The translations under genes were made by a program, and so were the position numbers. A stretch of DNA of 37,597 bases from Verrucomicrobiota bacterium (GTDB lineage Bacteria > Verrucomicrobiota > Verrucomicrobiia > Limisphaerales > UBA11358), in assembly GCA_028873125.1 (NCBI GenBank), contig JAGWMQ010000020.1, positions 1 to 37,597 on the forward strand, read 5' to 3'. This document shows positions 19,227 to 29,584 of this stretch, piece after piece; the first letter of the stretch is position 1, and each line of letters starts with the position of its first letter. Under the pieces are notes generated by a model. That model was not told where the DNA came from, searched no databases, and saw only the letters and a program-made list of their open reading frames with translations.

Positions 19227-20663
19227 ATGAAATTGTCTTGTTTCAACCGGCCGGGCCGGCTGTCGTTCTGCGCGGTGCTCACGGCCGCGATTCTGCAATC
19301 CCTGTCGGCAGGCGCTCAATCGGCGTCCACCTATGCCGCGCACCGCCCGCTGCCGCGGCGGGCCAATCTCATTTTAATCGTCGCCGACGGCCTGGGCTAT
19401 GGCGACCTGAGATGTTACGGCCAGAAACATTTTCAAACGCCGGAACTGGACCGGCTCGCCGCCGGGGGAATCCGCTTCACCAGTTTTTACGCGGGCGATG
19501 CGGAGGTGTCACCGGCGTTCGCGGCGCTATTGCTGGGCCGGAACCCGGCGCATTTGCGGCAGAGCGCCGACCTCCATGCGCCGCTGGCGGCAAACGACGC
19601 GACGGTGGCGAAGGTGTTGAAGCAATCCGGCTATCACACCGGCTACATTGGCCAATGGGATTTGGGCGACGAGGGCACGAGTGGCGCGCCGTGGAAACAG
19701 GGCTTCGAGGAATTCGCCGGATACCTCGGGCCGCGGGACGTGGAAACCGCCTATGCCGATTTCATGTGGCGTTTCGCCCCGGGCAGCGTGCTGGATTCGA
19801 CGAACGGGCGAAGACGAGATTTCATCGGCAAGGAAACGATTTATGCAAACACGGGCGGCCGAAAAACCGAGTACATCCCCGACCTGCTCACGAAGGCGGC
19901 GCTGAACTTCATCCGGAACAACCAGCCCGACCCCTTCAACAATCACCGCCCGTTTTTCCTGGTCCTGCAGTATCAGATCCCCGGCGCCGGCGACCCGGTG
20001 GTGCCTTCCGACGCGCCGTATTCGGAGGAGCCCTGGCCGCAGCCGGAAAGAAACAAGGCCGCCGCCATCACACGGCTCGACGGCTACATTGGGCAATTGC
20101 TCGAGCAGCTGGACAAACTGGGGCAGGCCAGCAACACGGTGGTTTTTTTCACCAGCGACACCGGTCCCGCCCGTGGTGGAGGCGTGGATCCGGCATTTTT
20201 GCAGAGCACCGGACGGTTCCGCGGCGGGCGCGGCGATCTGTATGAAGGCGGGCTGCGCGCGCCGCTCCTCGTCCGCTGGCCGGGAAGAATCCCCGCCGGA
20301 CAAGTGAGCGACCTGCCCCATGCCGCCTGGGACTTTCTGCCGACGGCTGCCGACATCGCGCTGGTCAATCCGCCGGCGGACCTTGACGGCCATTCTTTTG
20401 TCCGGGCGTTGATGGGGCAAAAGGCCGCGTCCGGCCGTCAATTCTTCTACTGGCGGTTGGACCGCGGTTCCGCCGTCGAACAGGCCGCGCGGCAGGGGGG
20501 ATGGAAAATCATCCGCACGCGTCCGAACGAAAAATGGGAACTCTACAACCTCGGCGCCGATCCCGGTGAAACCCAAAACGTCGCGGACAAAAACCCCGGC
20601 GTGCTGGCCAGGTTTGAGCGGCAACTGCCAAAGCCGCAGACGGCCCGCCCCTCCGGGTTGTGA
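19227..20663 (+). CDS. Sulfatase-fold protein, probably catalytically inactive
   Basis: ANLILIVADGLGYGDLRCYGQKHFQTPELDRLAAGGIRFTSFYAGD...; overall arylsulfatase layout (ITRLDGYIGQLLEQLDKLG, VVFFTSDTGP, GGLRAPLLVRWPGRI), but the CxPSR site reads VSPAF. Confidence 0.88.
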   Translation: MKLSCFNRPGRLSFCAVLTAAILQSLSAGAQSASTYAAHRPLPRRANLILIVADGLGYGDLRCYGQKHFQTPELDRLAAGGIRFTSFYAGDAEVSPAFAALLLGRNPAHLRQSADLHAPLAANDATVAKVLKQSGYHTGYIGQWDLGDEGTSGAPWKQGFEEFAGYLGPRDVETAYADFMWRFAPGSVLDSTNGRRRDFIGKETIYANTGGRKTEYIPDLLTKAALNFIRNNQPDPFNNHRPFFLVLQYQIPGAGDPVVPSDAPYSEEPWPQPERNKAAAITRLDGYIGQLLEQLDKLGQASNTVVFFTSDTGPARGGGVDPAFLQSTGRFRGGRGDLYEGGLRAPLLVRWPGRIPAGQVSDLPHAAWDFLPTAADIALVNPPADLDGHSFVRALMGQKAASGRQFFYWRLDRGSAVEQAARQGGWKIIRTRPNEKWELYNLGADPGETQNVADKNPGVLARFERQLPKPQTARPSGL

Positions 20664-20707
20664 GGGTGGTTGGCGGCCGGCCGCGCCCGGCGCCAAGGAA
20701 GCGGCGC

Positions 20708-20875
20708 TCAATGCGCCGGATGGCTGGGGAGCGGCGCGTTGAAGTTGCGCTCCTGCTTTTCGCGATGCACGGCGGCGCTCATCCACGCAACGGCCAGCGC
20801 CACAAAGAGCACGAATGCCGCCAGCACGAGCCACGGCCATGTGTAACGCCGCGGCGTTTCAATCGGATCGGTCAT
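20708..20875 (-). CDS. Small single-TM protein (55 aa)
   Basis: MTDPIETPRRYTWPWLVLAAFVLFVALAVAWMSAAVHREKQERNFNAPLPSHPAH; one clear hydrophobic helix; no homologue recognised. Confidence 0.45.
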   Translation of the reverse strand: MTDPIETPRRYTWPWLVLAAFVLFVALAVAWMSAAVHREKQERNFNAPLPSHPAH

Positions 20876-21126
20876 GGCCCCGGAACATCGCACAAATTGA
20901 AACCGGATGAAACTCCTTTCAGCTCGTCTTCCGGCGCGCGGCGCCAAGAGACGACGGCTTCTCCACCCGTCTTGGTTCCCCCGATAGGGTGTGAATACCA
21001 GCCCGCCCGCGCGGCGAGTTGGCCGCATTCCCCCGAAGGCGATGAACGGATTTGGCTTCTGCTCGCCGTTCCTCAAAATCGCAACCCGTTCTTCCGCGGG
21101 GTCGGCTGCTGAAACCGGAACCGCCG

Positions 21127-21327
21127 CTAGGAAAACAGCGGAAGTTGTGCGCCTGCAGGACGGCGGAACGCCGCCACCGAGAGTTTGGGGCCATCGTCGT
21201 CGAGGCCTGCTTTGCGGCGCGCCAGTTCCAACAGGGTCTGGATTCTCTCGAACCGGTTGGCCGGATTCTCCGACGCGCCGCGATGGCTGAAATCCAATGG
21301 TCTGCTGGCATGGGCACAATTTAGCAC
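21127..21327 (-). pseudogene. Possible remnant of a PA0069-type radical SAM protein (N- and C-terminal ends only)
   Basis: HRGASENPANRFERI followed directly by LELARRKAGLDDDGPKLSVAAFRRPAGAQLPLF; the intervening radical SAM core is absent. Confidence 0.4.
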
Positions 21328-21526
21328 ATCAGCCCGCTGGCGCGGGCCACCGGCGCAAACCGCGGGCGATTAAGGGCCTTCGAGGCAGACCGGGCGATGG
21401 CCAAAATCAGCCGCCAAAGCCGCGCCGCGGCGGTGCACGACTGAGGCGCAAACTGCGGGAGGGTTGATTTTCTGCTGTCCACGCCCTTGGATTTTCGGGC
21501 ACACTGTGGCGCGGTTGTCCCGATTT

Positions 21527-22531
21527 ATGAAAATGACCAAACCGAAAGACTCCGCCCCCGGCCGCTGGCTCTCCTACCGGCCCGAGATCAAGGTCCTGGA
21601 CTGCACCATCCGCGACGGCGGCTTGATGAACAACCACCAGTTCGACGACCAGATCGTCAAGGTGGTCTATGACACCTGCGTGGCGGCCGGCGTGGACTAC
21701 ATGGAACTGGGCTACAGGGCGTCGCGCAAAGGCATCAAGGCCGGCGAACACGGCTGCTGGAAATACTGCCTCGAGGACGACCTGCGCCGCATCGTCGGCG
21801 ACAACAAAACGAATTTGAAGCTCACCGTCATGGCCGACGCCGAGCGCTGCGATTACCGGGAGGACATCCTGCCCAAAAAGGATTCCGTCCTGGACGTGAT
21901 CCGCGTGGCGACCTACATCAACCAGATTCCCACTGCGCTCGACATGGTCAAGGATGCGCACGACAAGGGCTATGAAACCACCGTCAACCTCATGGCCGTT
22001 TCCGTCGTGCCGGAGCGCGAGCTGGACGAGGGGTTGGAAATGCTCGCCGCGTCCGAGGCCCGGGCGATTTACGTTGTGGACAGCTTCGGCGCGCTTTACA
22101 GCGAGCGGGTGCAATATCTGGTGAAGAAATACCTGCTCCACTGCAAGGCCTCGGGCAAGGACGTGGGCGTGCATATGCACAACAACATGCAACTGGCCTT
22201 CGCCAATACCATCGAGGGCATCATCCTGGGCGCGAATTTTCTCGACGCCACGATGGCCGGCCTGGGGCGCGGCGCCGGCAATTGCCCGATGGAACTGCTG
22301 CTGGCCTTTCTGCACAACCCGAAATACAAATTGCGCCCGGTGCTCGACTGCGTCCAGAACCACATCGAGCCCCTGCGCGCGAAATTGTTGTGGGGCTACG
22401 ACCTCCCTTATCTGCTGACCGGCATGTTAAACCAGCATCCGCGCACTGCCATCAAGTTCAAGGAAGCCGAATTAAAGGGTGAGAGGGGGGACATCCTGAG
22501 GTTCCACGACGCCGTCACGGACCAGGAATAA
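21527..22531 (+). CDS. HMG-CoA lyase/4-hydroxy-2-oxovalerate aldolase-like TIM-barrel protein
   Basis: IKVLDCTIRDGGLMNNHQFDDQIVKVVYDTCVAAGVDYMELGYR; DVGVHMHNNMQLAFANTIEGIILGANFLDATMAGLGRGAGNCPMELLLAFL. Confidence 0.87.
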   Translation: MKMTKPKDSAPGRWLSYRPEIKVLDCTIRDGGLMNNHQFDDQIVKVVYDTCVAAGVDYMELGYRASRKGIKAGEHGCWKYCLEDDLRRIVGDNKTNLKLTVMADAERCDYREDILPKKDSVLDVIRVATYINQIPTALDMVKDAHDKGYETTVNLMAVSVVPERELDEGLEMLAASEARAIYVVDSFGALYSERVQYLVKKYLLHCKASGKDVGVHMHNNMQLAFANTIEGIILGANFLDATMAGLGRGAGNCPMELLLAFLHNPKYKLRPVLDCVQNHIEPLRAKLLWGYDLPYLLTGMLNQHPRTAIKFKEAELKGERGDILRFHDAVTDQE

Positions 22532-22748
22532 ACGGGAGCTGCGCTCCGGCAAAACGTCGCGTCACCGGTTTTCCGGGTATCACCCGGCCGGCCGGCGAAA
22601 ATTTCCGGATGTGGCAAGCGTTCCACTTTCCCCATCGCGCACATGCCAGCGAAAGGGTCCCGGCCAACGCACGGTCTTTCAACCCCCTGGCGTTCCGGAG
22701 GCATCTTCCCTGTCCAAGTGCGCCCGGATGGGTTGGATGGCGCCTTCG

Positions 22749-23690
22749 TCAAATCCGCCGGGTGACAACGTCGCGCGCGAGCCGCTCCACGTCGCGCCGG
22801 TCCAGCTCGCCGGGCATGAGCGTCAGCGCGTTGGCGGCGCCGGCGGCCGCGCCCCAGCGGCACGCCTCGCCCAAATCCTCCCCCCGCAACAACCGCGTCA
22901 CCAGGGCGGCGGTGAAGGCGTCGCCCGAGCCGATCGGATTGGCGGCGCGAATCCGGGGCGGAAAAATTCGCCAGAAGCTTGCCCCGTCAAACGCCAGGGC
23001 CGGTTCCTTGCCGACAGTGACCACCACCCGTTGTGCGCCGCGTTCGACCAATTCGCCCATCGCGCGCCTTACGTCCTCCTCGTCCCGGAGGGGGCGGCCG
23101 AACGTGGCTGCCAGTTCGGCGTGGTTCGGTTTTACCAGGGACGGTCTGGCCTTCAGCGCCTCCCACAAGGCGGCGCCTTGCGCGTCCACCACGGAAATCG
23201 CCCCGGCCGCTTCGGCCAAGCCCGCGCAGTCGAAGTAAAAACGGGCCGGTCCGCCGGAGACGATCGTCCCCGAGAGCACCACGGCGCGGCACTCCACCAC
23301 GCGCCGGCGGACCACCGCCATGAGCCGGTCGAAGTCCGCCGGCGCGACGGCGCGGCTTTCCTCGACCAGTTCGGTGTGCGTGCCGGCCGATTCGTCAATG
23401 ACGGTGATGCACTGTCGCGTGGGCGTGGCCACGGTCACAAAATCAGATTCGACGCCCTTTTGCATCAGTGCCGCACGCACGAATTCTCCGCGGTCACCGC
23501 CCAGAAATCCGGCCGCCACGGGCTGTTCCCCCAGCGCCTTCAAGACCTTGGCCACATTGATGGATTTGCCGGCCGCGCCATCGAGGGTGGTGGTGGCGCG
23601 ATTCACGGCGTCCAGATTCAAGGTGCGCAAGAGCATCACCCGTTGCGCGGCGGGCGTGGTGCCGAGGCAGAGAATTCCAGCCGGGTTCAT
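22749..23690 (-). CDS. PfkB-family carbohydrate kinase (1-phosphofructokinase/tagatose-6-phosphate kinase-like)
   Basis: GILCLGTTPAAQRVMLL..GGAAGKSINVAKVLKALGEQPVAAGFLGGDRG-like N-terminus; signature NPIGSGDAFTAALVTRLLRGEDLGEA. Confidence 0.88.
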   Translation of the reverse strand: MNPAGILCLGTTPAAQRVMLLRTLNLDAVNRATTTLDGAAGKSINVAKVLKALGEQPVAAGFLGGDRGEFVRAALMQKGVESDFVTVATPTRQCITVIDESAGTHTELVEESRAVAPADFDRLMAVVRRRVVECRAVVLSGTIVSGGPARFYFDCAGLAEAAGAISVVDAQGAALWEALKARPSLVKPNHAELAATFGRPLRDEEDVRRAMGELVERGAQRVVVTVGKEPALAFDGASFWRIFPPRIRAANPIGSGDAFTAALVTRLLRGEDLGEACRWGAAAGAANALTLMPGELDRRDVERLARDVVTRRI

Positions 23691-23835
23691 TTATGAACGA
23701 ATTGTCCGCGGACGAAATTACGACGGTCGGGCCCGCGGCGCAGCAAAACACTTTGAAGAAGAAAAGACCTGCTCCTTCATTCCCCCGGCGCCTGATAGGA
23801 TTGACACCCCTGGCGGAATTGCATTTTGTGACACC

Positions 23836-24009
23836 ATGACGGACGAAACCGACCCGCCTGGTTTTCCTTTGCTTGAACCATCGCGCCGCTACGCGCCACT
23901 GGCGGCGTGGGCGGCTGTTGTCCTCACGCCGCTGTTCATTCCGCTGAAGATCATCGGTTGCGGCTATCCGCCTGGGGATGACGCGCTGCGGGAAGCCGCC
24001 AAGGCATAA
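23836..24009 (+). CDS. Small hydrophobic protein (57 aa)
   Basis: MTDETDPPGFPLLEPSRRYAPLAAWAAVVLTPLFIPLKIIGCGYPPGDDALREAAKA; one TM-like segment. Confidence 0.35.
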   Translation: MTDETDPPGFPLLEPSRRYAPLAAWAAVVLTPLFIPLKIIGCGYPPGDDALREAAKA

Positions 24010-24098
24010 TGAAATTTAATAAACTTTTATCTTGATTTTTGGGTCCGGTCTGACAACCTGCGCGTGTGCCGCCGTGGGGGAGGCCGGCGCCGAAATCT

Positions 24099-24527
24099 AT
24101 GGCGCGGTTGTTTCAGGTCGCTTACATCAGCACCGCCTCCGACTTTTTCGACAAGCGGGCGTTGCGGGAAATACTCCGGGAAAGCAACGGGCGGAACGCC
24201 GAGGCGGGCGTCACGGGCATGTTGCTCTACAAGAACGGCCACTTCATGCAGGTGTTGGAAGGCGCGGAGGACGCCGTGAAGGCCACCTTCCAGCGCATTC
24301 AGCGCGACCCGCGCCACCATGGCATCATCGTCCTGCTCGAGGGGCCGGTGGAGCAGCGGCACTTTCAGACCTGGTCCATGGCCTTCCGCGACCTGGACCT
24401 GCCGGACCATCAGGACGTGCCCGGCTACAGCGAGTTCCTGAACACGCCGCTGACGGGGGTGGAATTCGCGGGCGATCCGTCCCGCTGCGAAAAGCTCCTG
24501 CTCCTCTTCAAGAAGAACGTCGTCTGA
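24099..24527 (+). CDS. BLUF-domain blue-light sensor protein
   Basis: [64 protein letters not shown] Tyr (VAYIS), Asn ([10 protein letters not shown]) and Gln (FMQVLEG) are present. Confidence 0.92.
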   Translation: MARLFQVAYISTASDFFDKRALREILRESNGRNAEAGVTGMLLYKNGHFMQVLEGAEDAVKATFQRIQRDPRHHGIIVLLEGPVEQRHFQTWSMAFRDLDLPDHQDVPGYSEFLNTPLTGVEFAGDPSRCEKLLLLFKKNVV

Positions 24528-24616
24528 GGCCGCCTGTGGTTTCGCCGCGCGCCGGATTCTTGCCAAGGCACCGACCGGTGCTACGTTGGAAACAGCTTGA
24601 ACAAGCGGAGCAAACG

Positions 24617-25606
<990 letters not shown>

Positions 25607-25694
25607 AAGGCGCGAATGAAAAGTGGTGCGGGTGTCCTTGCCCGGACCTTGCCTCGAATCAATCCGCGCGGGTGGCGACGCCTTTTTGGCGTGC

Positions 25695-27124
25695 TTACTG
25701 GGGATTGAGGCGGAAATATGCTTGGGCGTTGGTGGCAGCGACGATAAAGGGGGTGACAGCGCTGGCCACGTTGCTGAAAGCGATCCCCAAGTCCGGTGTG
25801 GATTGCAGGACATAGGCAGAAGGCCAGGTGAGAGTGAGGCTCGCGCCGACCCGCTGAAATGCAAGGGCAGGAGGCAGATTGGCGCCGGGAAGAGTGAAGG
25901 AAAACACATTTCCGTCGAGGCCTCCGAGCGAACTCGTCGCATAGAGGATGTTGCTGTCCAAGAGAAAGCCCGCATCCGGCCGGTTTCCTCCGGTGTTAAA
26001 ATAAGTGGGCGGTGCGACTATGGGCACAAAAGTGTAAAGGTTGGTGAAACCGGAGCCGTCGGGCCGGATGGAAAAGATGGTGCCATACCCTTCGGAGCCT
26101 CCCTGCTGGGCCATGCCGTATAACGTCCCGTTAGCCGGCGTCAGTGTGCAGAGCGGATAGGCTCCGTCCAAGTTGGTGAAGAAACCGTTTCCGTTGCCGT
26201 GGCCCGGTGCGAAACTGTGAAGATTGGTGAAGCCCGACCCATCGGGTTGCACGGCGAAGATGCTCCCTGTTCCGTTGGTTCCACCGTATTCGGTCGTGCC
26301 GTAAAGCGTGCCGCCCACCGAAATCAAGGCCGCCTGCGGGAAGGCTCCCGTCAGGTTGGTCTCCGAGTTCCCGGCGGTGTCAAAGCTGTAGAAAGCCGAG
26401 AAGTTCTTGCCGTCCAGCCCGATGGAAAAAAGGTTACCGCTTCCGTTTGCGCCGCCGGCGGAGCAGGTGCCGTAGAGCGTGGCGCCGGAAAGCAGGAGGT
26501 TGCCTTCGGGCACGCCCCCATCCTTCAGGCCGGAGAAGCCATAAAGGTTGGTGAAGCTGCTGCCGTTGGTATTGATGCGGTAGATCGAGCCGTAGCCGTA
26601 GCTGTCGCCGCCGTAGGCCGCCGTGCCGTAGAGGAAATTGCTGACGAGAATCAACCCGCCGTTCGGATCGGCGCCGTCAGCCCCGCGCGCAAAGCTGTGC
26701 AGATTGGTGAAGCCGCTGCCGTCCAGATTCACGCGGAAGAGGGTGCCGGCGCCGGAGAATCCTCCAAAATAAGTCGTGCCGTAGAGCGCTCCGTTCACCA
26801 GCGTCAGGTTCCCGTGCGGATTGGCGCCGTCGGTGTTGGTCCCTCCCGCGCCGGGGTGGAGCGCGCCAAACGTATGCAAAACGCCTGCCAAGCCGGAGCC
26901 GTCGGCGTGGACGGCGAACACCTGCCCACGCCGTTGCTGCCTCCTTCGTCGGTTGTGCCATAGAGGATGCCGTTGGCGATGACCAGGCTGCCTTGCGGCA
27001 AGGCGCCGTCGGGATTAGACGGGGTGTAAAGGGAAAAGCTATACAAGTTGCTGTAGGTCTGGGCTTCCACGGCGCAAGCTCCCATTCCAAAAACCAAGAC
27101 AGAGAGAATCAATGGTCGGTACAT
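25695..27124 (-). pseudogene. GloVer-type tandem-repeat secreted protein, split by a frameshift
   Basis: Signal-peptide-bearing ORF 26804..27124 (MYRPLILSVLVFGMGACAVEAQTYSNLYSF...LYGTTDEGGSNGVG) continues in another frame in ORF 25695..26921 (VFAVHADGSGL...LYGTTYFGG...). Repeats of LYGTT.xGGxxGxGxIFxxxxDGSGFTNLHSF. Confidence 0.82.
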
Positions 27125-27355
27125 GGTTTTCCTTTTCTGTTGAGTTGCGGTTACAAGTTTGATTCGCAGCTTTAATTTGAAGGAGCACGGTCTGCCTGTC
27201 TATGGAAAATTGACTTGATTTTTTCTCAGCGGCCCGTCCGACTTGAAAGCCGGCCGGTGTTGTAGCGCCGCGGAACCCAAAAAGTTTTCTTCGCCTCACC
27301 GCGGCGCTTGGCTATGATGCGGGCACATGCAAATCCCGAATGCCATTGACGTCTT

Positions 27356-29446
27356 ATGAATGCCTACCCCCCTCCAGACATTCGAAACTTCGCCATCGTT
27401 GGCCACGCGTCGTCGGGCAAGACCATGCTCGCCGAGGCGATGCTCATGTGCGGCGGTGTCATCAACCGCATGGGCCGCATCGCCGACGGCTCGACGGTTT
27501 CCGATTACCACGTCAGCGAGAAGAACCGGCAGATATCCGTCTCCGCCTCGCTGTTGCACGCCGACTGGGCGGGCAAGAAGTTCAACATCATTGACACGCC
27601 GGGTTACCTGGATTTCATCAGTGAAGGGCTGGGGGCGCTGCGCGTGGGGGATTTTGCGCTGGTGGTGGTGCACGCCCAGCACGGCCTGGGCGTGGGCACC
27701 GATCGGGTGTGGCAATATGCGACCGGCTACGGCATTCCGAAAATGATCGTCGTCAATGCGCTGGACAAGGAGAACGTGGATTTCGACGGGGTGCTAAAGC
27801 AATTGCAGGAGCGCTTCGGCCGGCACGTTTTCCCGCTGAACGTGCCCCTGAATCCAGGCCCGGGCTTTAACCGCGTCCTGGATGTGCTGCGCAACGAAAT
27901 CGTCACCTACGCAGCCGATTTCAGCGGCAAATATCAGGAGGCGCCGGCCGCCGGCGAGTGGGAGGCCAGGGTGAAGGAACTCCACCGCGAACTCATTGAG
28001 CACATCGCCGAATCCGACGACGACCTGATGAACCGGTTTTTCGAGCAGGGCGGCTTGTCGGAGGAGGATTTCCGCGCCGGCATCCACGCCGCGGTGCAGA
28101 AGGAGTTGTTCATTCCTCTCTTTTGCGCCTCCGCGGAAAACAACATCGGTGTGGCGCGGCTGATGGATTTCATCGCCAAATACGGCTCCTCGCCGGTGGA
28201 CCGCAAAAGGGTGCCGGCGCTGGACGCCGCCGGCGCCGAGACCGAGGTGCGCCTGGACAGCCCGGAAACGGCGGTTTACATCTTCAAAACGATGTCCGAG
28301 GCGCATTTTGGCGAATTGTCGTTCTTCCGGGTGTATTCCGGCTCGGTGGCCACCGGCTCGGATTTGTTCAACAGCGACCGCAAGGTCAACGAGCGCATCG
28401 GCCAGATATACCTGCTCAACGGCCAGAACCGCGAGGCCGTCCACACCCTCGGCGCCGGCGACATCGGTGCGACGGTCAAACTCAAGGACACCCACACGGG
28501 CAACACCCTCTGCTCCGCCAAGCATCCGGTGACGCTGCCGAAGGTCGTTTATCCCAAGCCGAACATCCACGCCGCGCTGGTCGCCAAGGTCAAGGGCGAG
28601 GAGGACAAAATCGCCGCCGGTTTGGCTGCGTTGCATGAGGAAGACCCGACCTTCCTGTATGTCGTGGACTCGGAACTGCATCAGACCATCATTTCCGCGC
28701 AGGGCGAATTGCACCTGGAGGTCGTGGCCGACCGCCTGCGCCGCCGGCACAACGTCCACGTGGATCTGGCCGAGCCGCGCGTCCGCTACCGCGAAACCAT
28801 CAAGGCCAGGGGCGACTCCAAATACCGCCACAAGAAGCAGACCGGCGGCGCGGGGCAGTTCGCCGAGGTCTGGATGCGCATCGAACCGCTGCCGCGCGAC
28901 ACCGGCGTCGAGTTCACCAACTCTCTGGTCGGCCAGAACGTGGACCGCGTCTTCGTGCCGTCGGTGGAAAAGGGCGTCCACCAGGCCTGTACCGAGGGCA
29001 TCCTGGCCGGCTGCCGCGTAACGGACGTGAAGATTGATTTCTACGACGGCAAGATGCACCCGGTGGATTCGAAGGACATCGCGTTTCAAATCGCCGGCTA
29101 CTTTGCCTTCAAGGAGGCGTTCCTGGCCGCCAAGCCGTGCCTGCTGGAGCCGATCGAGACGGTGGAGATCCGCGTTCCCGACGATTGCATGGGCCAGGTG
29201 ATGGGCGACTTGTCGTCGCGCCGCGGCAAGATCCTGGGCATGGACAGTGACGGCGCGGTTCAAGTCATCAAGGCGCACGTGCCGACGAAAGAGCTTTACC
29301 ATTATTCCAGCACGCTGCGCTCGCTGACGGGCGGACGCGGCGTCCACACCGAGGAATTCAGCCACTACGAGGAAATGCCGCGCGACGCGGCGGAAAAGGT
29401 GATTGAAGAGGCGAAGAAGCGGAAGGCCGCCGCGGAGGCGCATTGA
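27356..29446 (+). CDS. EF-G2-like translation factor GTPase
   Basis: IRNFAIVGHASSGKTMLAEAML, IIDTPGYLDFISEGLGAL, full EF-G domain set (GGAGQFAEVWMRIEPL, IPDDCMGQVMGDLSSRRGKILGM-like C-terminus). Confidence 0.93.
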   Translation: MNAYPPPDIRNFAIVGHASSGKTMLAEAMLMCGGVINRMGRIADGSTVSDYHVSEKNRQISVSASLLHADWAGKKFNIIDTPGYLDFISEGLGALRVGDFALVVVHAQHGLGVGTDRVWQYATGYGIPKMIVVNALDKENVDFDGVLKQLQERFGRHVFPLNVPLNPGPGFNRVLDVLRNEIVTYAADFSGKYQEAPAAGEWEARVKELHRELIEHIAESDDDLMNRFFEQGGLSEEDFRAGIHAAVQKELFIPLFCASAENNIGVARLMDFIAKYGSSPVDRKRVPALDAAGAETEVRLDSPETAVYIFKTMSEAHFGELSFFRVYSGSVATGSDLFNSDRKVNERIGQIYLLNGQNREAVHTLGAGDIGATVKLKDTHTGNTLCSAKHPVTLPKVVYPKPNIHAALVAKVKGEEDKIAAGLAALHEEDPTFLYVVDSELHQTIISAQGELHLEVVADRLRRRHNVHVDLAEPRVRYRETIKARGDSKYRHKKQTGGAGQFAEVWMRIEPLPRDTGVEFTNSLVGQNVDRVFVPSVEKGVHQACTEGILAGCRVTDVKIDFYDGKMHPVDSKDIAFQIAGYFAFKEAFLAAKPCLLEPIETVEIRVPDDCMGQVMGDLSSRRGKILGMDSDGAVQVIKAHVPTKELYHYSSTLRSLTGGRGVHTEEFSHYEEMPRDAAEKVIEEAKKRKAAAEAH

Positions 29447-29496
29447 AGCCGACAGGAAGACGCCGGGGGGTCCAAGCTGCCGATGACCCTTCTTGT

Positions 29497-29584
29497 CAGG
29501 GCGCGCGGTCCGCTGCGCGCCGCGAACGGGAAAGGAGACGATTTGCTCCAGACGGCGCGCACGGAGTGGCGCGCCCTACCTGCG
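29497..29584 (-). repeat. Dispersed hairpin repeat, copy B
   Basis: Minus strand GCAGGTAGGGCGCGCCACTCCGTGCGCGCCGTCTGGAGCAAATCGTCTCCTTTCCCGTTCGCGGCGCGCAGCGGACCGCGCGCCCT aligns to copy A at 8875-8963. Confidence 0.7.

Noticed and set aside
19527-20840. 437-aa minus-strand ORF opposite the sulfatase-fold gene
   Set aside because: Antisense shadow ORF; the plus strand has full sulfatase-like architecture.
22611-23696. 361-aa plus-strand ORF opposite the PfkB kinase
   Set aside because: Antisense to a gene with an intact PfkB signature.
27794-29443. 549-aa minus-strand ORF opposite the EF-G-like gene
   Set aside because: Antisense shadow ORF.
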